In this document: positions 56,196-64,000 of the stretch, one piece after another
Numbering within the stretch: position 1 is the stretch's first letter
Layout: each line of letters opens with the position of its first letter
DNA from: Okapia johnstoni
Taxonomy: Eukaryota; Chordata; Mammalia; Artiodactyla; Giraffidae
Assembly: GCA_024291935.2 (NCBI GenBank)
Contig: CM044321.1
Span: 59,452,985-59,516,984, forward strand
Reading direction: 5' to 3'
DNA length: 64,000 nt
Program-made: the position numbers and the translations under genes
The notes under the pieces: generated by a model
Databases searched by the model: none
What the model was told of the DNA's origin: nothing
Seen by the model: the letters and a program-made list of their open reading frames with translations, nothing else

Positions 56196-57560
56196 CCAGG
56201 TCCCATGGAAATCTGGCCCATTCTCTTAATGGTCCTCTGCATCTTTAGGGTGGGCCCAGCCCAGATCAGTGACCCCCGGCCCCCCACATTCATCCTCCTG
56301 TCCTGATATCCCAGCAGGTTGGGGTGGCTGGTGCTTCTTTAGGCCAATGACTGCATGTCTGGTTGTTGACATAGCTGAATATTCAAGCCAGAAATGAGTC
56401 ATCCTTTTCAACATATGAAGATACTTGCTGCATCCTATCTTGTCTTGAGTGAAAATGCTTATTTAATTGACATATTCATTGCCCATCTATCAAGTTGTCC
56501 CATCTTTAGATCCTTATGTTTCTACATCTGTGTTTTGAATAGTAAGTACTTCAAAGACCGGATTATTTTTTAATTTAGTATTTTTACTTTCACCACCCAA
56601 GAAAGCCCACACAAAATTCTGGTTGGGAAAGCTCCTCAGGACATAATGAGTACTACTGCTCTGTGAATAACAGTCACAGTGAGTTCCTGACATATTCCTG
56701 GCATGCTTCTTATTAACTCGCAAAACTTGGAGACGCTGTCCTAAATTCTGTTTGCTGAGTAGAGGCATTGTTATTACAGGACTAATCTCAACAATCAACA
56801 TTTTTCCCCAGTGAGGCAGATTTATGGAAAAGATTAGATCCATCTTTGCTCTTTTGAATCTACAATGACAGTGACGTCTGTGTATTCTAGGGGAAGGCTA
56901 GATAGAGCTTTTGTTCAGCCCGAGTCTTTGTTCTGTGGGACAGTTAGCTGATCTCATCTGATATGGGCAGCCTTGTGTTCCTGGCCTAGGCATTACAACT
57001 ATATTCAATAGTTCTCTGTCTGTTTTAAGTGAGCCAACAGATAATACTGCATGAGGAAGCCTAGGTGAGCCACAGCAATGGCTGGAACTGATGAGGTTTC
57101 AAGGCTTGAAAAGCAAGTTTTGTTTTAAAAACAGATTGGCAGATAAGAACGAAGTAGAAAATTAGTGAGAAGGGAACGCAGCAGTGGAAAACTCATGCTT
57201 CGGAATTTCCATTATCCGTATCATTTTCCAGACAAAGGTTAATTGAGAGGGCAAATTCAGGGTACTTTAGCCAAAATAATTGTATAAAACGAGGGGGAAA
57301 GTGAATGCTAATCTAATTAGCACAGCGAGGGTAAGACAAAGAGAAAAGAACATTCCTGTTGCTCACGCTGCCTCTCCCACCAGCTTTCGTCATGAATGTG
57401 AAGCAAGGCACAGTTTTCTGGGTCTCAGTTTTCAGAATCACAGGTTTTTGGAGCTGGATGGTGATAAAGGTTTACTTCACAGAAAATAAAAAAGAGGGTT
57501 TTTCCAATCTGAAGAGCATACAGTCACTAAAATATATACTATTAAGGCTTTCAGAATACT
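56196..57560. other. FAM124A intron, unique sequence
   Basis: The short frames at 56514-56843 (minus) and 57280-57562 (plus) are unsupported. No repeat is recognised. Confidence 0.4.
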
Positions 57561-57561
57561 A

Positions 57562-57640
57562 GTTTGACCAAAATGTTCATTCAGGTTTTTCTATCACATC
57601 TTACAGAAAACCCTGAACGAACTTTTTTGGCCAACCCTAA
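57562..57640. mobile_element. Second mariner-derived MITE
   Basis: A 79-bp element with the same design and length as the one at 36945-37023. The left arm is GTTTGACCAAAATGTTCATT and the right arm is GAACGAACTTTTTTGGCCAA followed by CCCTAA. TA flanks it at 57560-57561 and 57641-57642. The left arm has decayed more than the right. Confidence 0.9.
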
Positions 57641-57734
57641 TAGTTACGTGACGCAGGGAACAAGAGAAATAAAGGTCAGCACAGGGAAAATCAGGAAATT
57701 GGCACTTCCAGTTCTAGCAGTTCCCGTTCTAGCT

Positions 57735-57870
57735 GGACATTAAAAATCACCTGGGAAGTTTTTCAACTGATGCCTAGGACCCACCCCAGAGATGTAGGTT
57801 CAGTTGCTCTAGGGTCGGGTAGGGCTTCAAGCTTCCCTGGTGATACGTATGTGCAGCCAGATGGCAAACT
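57735..57870 (+). mobile_element. MER5A-like hAT MITE remnant
   Basis: AAAATCACCTGGGAAGTTTT, then GCCTAGGACCCACCCCAGAG, GGTCGGGTAGGG and CCCTGGTGATACGTATGTGC follow MER5A order. Confidence 0.65.
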
Positions 57871-58223
57871 GCTGGCCTGCCTAATACAGTCCGTTCACTC
57901 CCACTTCTCCTGGCATGACTTCACGACAGCCTCGGTCCTGAGGCTTTGCCAGTCTCTCTCCTGGCACCTGTGTGTGTTCACTGCCCTGAGGATGGTGTGC
58001 GGGACTGAAGTTGAGAGTGGCCGGGAGGTGGACCAGTAGTCTGGCAGTAATGCGGCCTTGGCTAGGGCCCCTGGAAGGCTTTGAAGCTGTTCATTAGACA
58101 TGGCTCATTGGTATTGCCTCATTTTAAGTGTGGGTCCTTTTCTGATATGAGCAGCTAGCTCAGCTTTGCAACAGCATTGCCTTTGAGTTTTGAGAACTCA
58201 TTTTTATTTATGCCAGACAGTGG

Positions 58224-58441
58224 AGGGGGTGGTGGTGTTTAGTCACTAAGTTGTGTCCAACTCTTTGTGACCCCATGGACTGTAGCCCACCAGGCTCCTC
58301 TGTCCATGGGATTTTCCAGGCAGGAATACTGGAGTGGGTTGCCATTTCCTTCTCCAGGAGATCTTCCTGACCTAGGAATTGAACCCACATCTCCTGCACC
58401 GGCAGGCAGATTCTTTACCCCTGTGCCACCAGGGAAACACG
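58224..58441 (-). mobile_element. Bov-tA SINE with TSD
   Basis: A complemented full copy ending GTGCCACCAGGGAAACACG. An 8-bp target duplication, GACAGTGG, is at 58216-58223 and 58442-58449. Confidence 0.95.
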
Positions 58442-58449
58442 GACAGTGG

Positions 58450-59365
58450 TAAGGGGTGCCCAGTTATCCCTAGACTAGTGATTGTAGGCCAGGCAGGAGA
58501 ACAAAGGTGTCAAGTACCCTACACTGGAAATTATGAGACGCTCCAATTGTGACATCAGTCGTTTCCCTCTCTGAGGCACGCTGGCTGACCTCTTCCATCC
58601 CCATCTCCATAAAAGATGACTGGAGTCATGTCAAGTCAATAGGTTATCTTTGGGAGGACACAGTCCCTCAGCTTACTGTAAGATTGAGTGTCCCCAAACC
58701 ATACTGCCTCTGTGCATTCATGAACTAGGAGACCAGTGACTATCTCTTGTCTTTATCATGCTGAGCCACTGAATGTCCGAGACTTGATGCCCTGGGTCCT
58801 TTGTTGTTGGAGCCTGGAGGAAAGGCAGGAGGGAGATGGTCAAGCTAAGGGAGATGGGGCGGAGTTCATGCATGGTGTCTGTGCCTTGGTTGAGTGGGTG
58901 GTAAAATTGGAAAATTGGTTTAAAACTAGTTTAAAAGGCAGCTGACAGGCAGCAACAGACCAAAGACCACAAGCCAAAAGTGGCCTGCTCTTTTTGTACA
59001 TAAAGTTGTATTGAAATCCACACATAGCAACTGAACCTCAAATCAGCCACCTCTCCTTCACTGCATCATTTTATTCTCTGAAAAAAGTGGCCAGTGACTT
59101 AGACCAGAGGATGGCAAGCGTAGTTGAGGGTGAGAGTGCCAGAGTGAACCCAGGGAGAAGAGATCCAATTCTGTATTCTCAACAACCCCTCCAGCCCAGC
59201 ACACCCCCTGACTGGCCTCAAGAACACAGGCTGCTGGGTTTCTAGCACTTGTCCAGGTAGGAGATTGGAGGGAACTGACGGACTGGTGGCTTACATACCA
59301 GACTGTGTCATTGCAGAACGTTTTACAGAACCTTCTTTTTTTCTCCCATAAGCTTTGTAGAGCTA
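58450..59365. other. Unique sequence with possible hAT trace
   Basis: 58945-59030 (TTTTTGTACATAAAGTTGTA after AAGTGGCCTGCTC) resembles a common hAT-type repeat. The rest is unrecognised. Confidence 0.4.
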
Positions 59366-59368
59366 CAG

Positions 59369-59538
59369 AGTTGACCCTTGAACAACTCTAGATGGTGATT
59401 CATCTAAACACAGATTAAGAGTTGGCCCTCTGTATCCATTCGTGCCCTATAGTACTGTAGTTCTCACTATGGAAAAATATCTATGTATAAGTGGACCCAT
59501 GCAGTTCAACCCCATATTGTTTAAGGGTCAGCTGTACT
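59369..59538. mobile_element. Tigger-type (pogo) MITE
   Basis: The left end AGTTGACCCTTGAACAACTC and right end TTGTTTAAGGGTCAGCTGTA are terminal inverted repeats of the Tigger/pogo type. Between them is AGAGTTGGCCCTCTGTATCC. The right 53 bases reappear inverted near 60804. Confidence 0.88.
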
Positions 59539-59668
59539 GTTTTTAAAACTGTCCACCTATCAGTTTATAAGAACAAAAATTTAATTTAAAAATGATGCTG
59601 CCAAGTCATTCCTAAAATTTTGACTGCTGAATTTATTGAAAGGCATTATGTTTCCATAATACAAAAGC

Positions 59669-59882
59669 AGTGGTTCTCAACTGGGGGCATTTTTGTAGCC
59701 CTTCATGCCTGAGAACATTTGGCAATGTCTGGAGACATTTGTGGCTGTCTTAATGTGGTGGGGAGAACAGGGGTTCCGCTGACATCTGCTGGGCAGCATC
59801 TAATGCATAAGACACCCCCACACACACACAGCAAAGAACTATCCAGCCAAAAATCAGTTGTGCTGAATTGAGAAACCTTGAG
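59669..59882 (+). mobile_element. MER20 hAT MITE
   Basis: CAGTGGTTCTCAACTGGGGG, ACATTTGGCAATGTCTGGAG, CTGACATCTGCTGGGCAGCA and GAACTATCCAGCCAAAAATC match MER20 in order, ending TTGAGAAACCTTG as the inverted terminus. Confidence 0.93.
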
Positions 59883-59910
59883 TTAAACTAAATGTCTAAG
59901 ATTCCAGTTA

Positions 59911-59918
<8 letters not shown>

Positions 59919-59955
<37 letters not shown>
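59919..59955. repeat. TG microsatellite
   Basis: About 18 uninterrupted TG units. Confidence 0.97.
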
Positions 59956-59956
<1 letters not shown>

Positions 59957-60221
59957 GACTTAAATGAATAATCCTCTCACCTACAATATAGTAATGGGTT
60001 AAAGTTCAGTCCCACAGGCTAGCATTATACCCTCAGAAACAATTATCTGGATAATTCAAGACTAGAAATACCCTTTCTCTTGATTAATGCTCAAAGTAAA
60101 AGTGGCATTTAAAAAAATTATTTTTATCGAGATATAATTGATAGAAAATGTGTAATTTTCAGGCACACAACGTGTTGCTTTGATAACATTTACATATTGC
60201 AATACAGTTACTTCAGTAGTT

Positions 60222-60386
60222 AAAGTTTGTTGTTGTTCAGTTGCCAAGTCATGTCTGACTCTTTGCAACCACATGGATTGCAGCACGCCAGGCTTCCTGT
60301 CCTTCACTATCTCCTGGAGTTTGCTCAAACTCATGTCCATTGAGTTGGTGATGCTAATTAGCCATCTCATCCTCAGCTGCCCAGTA
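60222..60386 (-). mobile_element. Short BovB 3' fragment in L1
   Basis: GTTGTTGTTCAGTTGCCAAG through TTGCTCAAACTCATGTCCAT. AGTAGTTA occurs on both sides (near 60214 and 60384) as a probable target duplication. Confidence 0.9.
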
Positions 60387-60702
60387 GTTACCTAAAAGCT
60401 TTAGCATGTCTTGTATTATTTTTTGTGTGTGTACACTGTACAGAGAATGATTGACATCTAAGCTCTTAGCAACTTTGACGTTTATAATATAGTATTGATG
60501 ACTAGAAATTCTGTTGTGTGCTATATCTTCAGAACTTACTTATCTACTAGTTACAAGTTTGTACACTGAAATAACAACTCTCTGATTCCCCTACCCTAGC
60601 TCCTGGTAACCACCATCTTATTGCTTTTACAAGTTCAGTGTTTTTAGATTCCACATATAAGTTGTGTTTGTCTTTATCTGACAAGCATTAAGGTAAGTAA
60701 GT

Positions 60703-60928
60703 CAGATTGGGAAGATCCCCTGGAGGAGGGCATGGCAACCCACTCCAATATTCTTACCAGGAGAATCTCCATGGACAGAGGACCCTGGCGGGCTACAGTC
60801 CAAAGTACAGCTGACCCTTAAACAATATGGGTTTGAACTGCATGGGTCCACTTATATTAGTGGGCTGCTGTCACAGGGTCACAAAGAGTCAGACACGACT
60901 GAAGCGACTTGGCATGCATCCACGCACC
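60703..60928. other. Patchwork insert: SINE / inverted Tigger / SINE
   Basis: Three pieces lie inside an L1. 60703-60802 is a sense Bov-tA interior fragment without its head (GGGAAGATCCCCTGGAGGAG to GCGGGCTACAGTCCA). 60804-60856 is Tigger-derived and equals the reverse complement of 59486-59538 with one mismatch in 53. 60861-60928 is a second SINE 3' part of Bov-A type (TGGGCTGCTGTCACAGGGTC to ACGACTGAAGCGACTT). About 40 bases of expected L1 sequence appear to be missing at the site. Confidence 0.85.
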
Positions 60929-62101
60929 TGTTATCACAAATGGCAAGATTTCCTTTTTTCTTGAGGCTGAATAGTATTCCATGGGGGTATATAACATATT
61001 TTCTTTATCTGTTGATGGACACTTAGGTTGCTTCCATGTCTTGGGTATTATAAATAACGCTACCATGAACATGAGAGTCCAGATACTTCTATGACATAGT
61101 GAGTTCATTTCCTTTGGATATATTCCCAGCAGTGGAATTGCTAGATCATATGGTAGTTCTATTTTCAATATTTTGAGGAAACTTCATATTGTTTTTCATA
61201 GTGGCTGCATCAGTTCATACTCTCACCAACAATGCACAAGGGTTCCCTTTTCTCTACACCCTCATCAGCATTCATTATCTCTTGTCTTTTTGATGACAGC
61301 CTTTGTAACAAATAAGAGGTAATATCCATTGTGGTTTCAATTTGCATTTCCCAATGATTAGTGATGTTGAAAACCTTTCCATGTATCTGTTGGCCATTCA
61401 TATATTATCTTTGAAAAAATTGTCTGTTCGGGTCTTTTGCCCATTTTGTTTGGGTCATTTTTTGTTTTTGCTGTTAGGTGTGAGAGTTCTTTGTTTATAT
61501 TAACCCCTTATCAATATGTGATTTACAAATATCTTCTTCCATTCCATAGGTTGTCTTTTCGCTTTGTTGATCCTTTCTTTTGCTATGTAGAAGCTTTTTA
61601 TTTGATCTAGTCCCACTTATATATTTTTTTATTTTGCTGTTCATGCTTCAGATGTCATATTCAAAAAATTACTACCAAGACCCATATCAAGGAGCTTTTT
61701 TCCTATGTTCTTCCAGGAGTTTTATAGTTTCAGGTTTACTTTTTAAGTGTTGAATCCACTTCAAGTTAATATTTGTGAGTGGTATAAAATAGGGGCTTAG
61801 TTTCGTTCTTTTCCAAGTGTGAATATTCAGTTTTCCAAACATCATTTATTAAACGGATAGTCTTTTCTCTAGAGTATTCTTGACTTCTTTGTCAAGTACT
61901 AGTTGACCATATATGCATAGATTTATTTCTGGGATCTGAATTTTGTTCCATTGGTCTGTGTGTGTGTTTTTATGCCATACCATAAAAACATGCATTTTGA
62001 TCACTATCCCTTTGAAGTCAGATATTGTGGTGTCTCCAGCTTTGTTCTTTCTCAGGATTACTTTTGCTGTCTGAAGTCTTTTATGGTTCCAAAAACACTT
62101 T

Positions 62102-63007
62102 GCTGTTGTTGTTTGGTCACTAAATCATGTCCTGACCCTTTGCGACCCATGAACTGCAGCACGCCAGGCTTTCCTGTCCTTCACCGTCTCTTGGAGTTTA
62201 CTCAAACTCATGTCCATCGAGTCAGTGATGCCATCCAACCATCTCATCCTCTGCCGCCTCCATCTCCTCTTGCCCTCAATCTTTCCCAGCATCAGGATAT
62301 TTTCCAATGAGCCAGCTCTTCACATCAGGTGGCCAAAGTATTGGAGCTTCAGCATCATTTCCTTCCAATGAATATACAGAGTTGATTTCCTTTAGGATGG
62401 ATTGGTTTGATCTCCTTGATGTTCAAGGGACTCTCAAGAGTCTTCTCTAGCACCACAATTCAAAAGCATCAATTCTTTGGCGCTCAGCCTTCTTTATGGT
62501 CCAACTCTCACATCTGTACATGACTACTGTAAAAACCATAGCTTTGACTATATGCACCTTTGTCGGCAAAGTGATATCTCTGCTTTTTAATATGCTACGT
62601 TTCTCATAACTTTCCTTCCAAGAAGCAAGCGTCTTTTAATTTCCTGGCTGCAGTCATCATCCACAGCGATTTTGGAGCCCAAGAAGATAAACTGCCATTT
62701 CTTCCACTTTTCCCCTTTTTGTTTGCTGTGAAGTGATGGGACCGGATGCCATGATCTTCTTCTTTTGAGTGTTGAGTTTTAAGCCAGCTTTTTCACTCTC
62801 CTCTTTCACCTTCATCAGGAGGCTCTTTAGTTCCTCTTTGCTTTCTGCCATTAGAGTGGTATCATATCTGAGGTTGTTGATATTTCTCCTGGCAATCTTG
62901 ATCCCAGCTTGTGCTTCATCCAGCCCAGCATTTCACATGATGTACTCTGCATAGAAGTTAAATAAGCAGGGTGACAAAATACAGCTTTGATGTACTCCTT
63001 TCCCATT
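62102..63007 (-). mobile_element. BovB in L1
   Basis: The 3' end GCTGTTGTTGTTTGGTCACT is at the left. The body includes the C-terminal region and the minus frame 62657-62851 (AESKEELKSLLMKVKEESEK). The YADD region near 62860 carries a small deletion that removes codons just before the catalytic motif. It is 5'-truncated at about 63007. Confidence 0.94.
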
Positions 63008-63378
63008 TTAGGGTAATTTTTTCTGTTTCTGTAAAAAATGTCATTGGAATTTTTATTGTAATTCCACTAAGTCTATAGATCACTTTGGGTGGTATGGACT
63101 ATTCATTATATTAATTTTCCCAATATAGAAATGAGATTTTTTTCAATTTATTTGAGTTTTCTTCAATATCTTAGTTTTGAGTGTGCAGATCTTTCACCTC
63201 TTTGGTTAAATTTACTGCTAAGTATTTTGTTGTTTATAGTACTGCAGTAAATGAAATTGTTAATCTCTCAGATAATTCATTGTTAGTGTATAGAAATGCA
63301 CATGATATTGATTTTGTATCCAACTTTACTATATTCATTTATTCTAATAGTTTTTATTGGAGTCTTTAGGGTTTTCTT

Positions 63379-64000
63379 TTTATTGAGGTCTGACTGACCT
63401 ATCACATTGTATTTGTTTCAGGTATACAATCTAATGATTCAGTATTTGTATATATTGCAAAATCATCATGAGTCTAATTAACATTATCATCAAACATAGT
63501 TAGAAAAATTTTTTCTTCTGAAGAGAACTTTTAAGATATACTCTTCGAAACTTTTTTATATATAATACAGTATTATTAATATAGTCATGTTGTATATTAC
63601 ATTCCTAGGACTTATTTATTTTATAACTAGGATTTTATAAGTTTGGGTCCACTTTACCTACTTTACTGATGCCCCCAACTCACTTCTGGCGATTATTCAT
63701 AATACCCTGTTCTCTGTATCAGTGAGCTCATTTTGTTTTCTTTTTTGGTGTTTGTTTTTTTGTAACCAAGATGTAACCAACCACATGTAACCAAGATCTT
63801 ATGATATTTGTCTTTGACTTGTTTCATTTAGCAAAATGACTACAAGGTCTGTCTATGTTGTCCAAAATAACAAGATTTCCTTTCTATGGCTGAGTAATAT
63901 TCCAGTGTGTGTGTGTGTATATACACATATACACACCACATTTTGTTTACCCATTCATCTGTTGATAAATACTTAGGTAGCTTCTGTGTCTTGGCTATTG
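63379..64000 (-). mobile_element. L1 3' end, antisense, runs off window
   Basis: TTTATTGAGGTCTGACTGAC and CAGGTATACAATCTAATGAT mark a second L1 3' end right after the previous L1. It continues through GGCTGAGTAATATTCCAGTG, with a TG/TATA-rich patch at 63905-63935, to the window end. Confidence 0.85.

Larger units (their letters stand above)
60107..63378 (-). mobile_element. Old antisense L1, heavily interrupted
   Basis: The 3' end is at the left, with TATTTTTATCGAGATATAAT. The body passes through TTGAGGCTGAATAGTATTCC and AGCAGTGGAATTGCTAGATC. It resumes after a BovB at 63008 with AATTTTTTCTGTTTCTGTAA. Insertions are a BovB piece (60222-60386), a patchwork insert (60703-60928) and a BovB (62102-63007). 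The ORF2 frames are all broken. Confidence 0.87.

Noticed and set aside
1..64000. CRISPR arrays, operons, phage or plasmid features, tRNA or snRNA genes
   Set aside because: None were seen. The tRNA-like motifs are SINE heads, and the regular repeats are microsatellites, SINEs or L1 5' UTR units.

Overview
This window is mammalian nuclear DNA from a ruminant, almost certainly a bovid. The evidence is the repeat content: BovB (RTE-type) LINEs, Bov-tA and Bov-A2 SINEs built on the BovB tail, cetartiodactyl CHR tRNA-derived SINEs, and artiodactyl L1s. Cattle, sheep and goat cannot be told apart by eye. Nothing bacterial, plasmid-like or CRISPR-like is present.

The only protein-coding sequence I can defend is one internal exon at 21224-21957 on the + strand. 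It has consensus splice sites, is CpG-rich, and encodes 244 complete codons of FAM124A, a conserved vertebrate protein of unknown biochemical function. The rest of the window is best read as the introns on either side of it. No other FAM124A exon was recognised.

Layout. 1-12.4 kb: single-copy sequence with scattered Bov-tA and CHR SINEs, a possible LTR remnant, and a 140-bp local direct duplication (7351-7490 and 8291-8430). 12.46-16.74 kb: two + strand L1 fragments, one interrupted by a Bov-tA and the other by a BovB. 16.7-21.2 kb: L2 remnants, SINEs and unique sequence, then the FAM124A exon. 23.2-28.2 kb: an antisense L1 carrying a younger L1 with a textbook 5' inversion between 15-bp target-site duplications. 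29.4-31.9 kb: another antisense L1 with nested SINE and BovB. 32-41 kb: unique sequence, L2, hAT/MER and mariner MITEs, SINEs and two L1 ends. 41.3-48.97 kb: an old, nearly full-length antisense L1 interrupted by SINEs, a hAT element and a retrotransposed 28S rRNA fragment. 49-53.2 kb: three BovB copies, one with two SINEs inside it. 53-60 kb: unique sequence, a SINE cluster, and mariner, MER5, Tigger and MER20 remnants. 60.1-64 kb: antisense L1s interrupted by BovB and by a patchwork insert.

All seven BovB pieces and nearly all L1 pieces lie antisense to FAM124A, as expected for LINEs tolerated in an intron. I found no new multi-gene system. The most informative observations concern insertion mechanism: the patchwork insert near 60.8 kb containing an inverted copy of DNA from 59.5 kb, the twin-primed L1, the 28S rRNA retrocopy, and a SINE that sits in frame inside a BovB reverse-transcriptase ORF.
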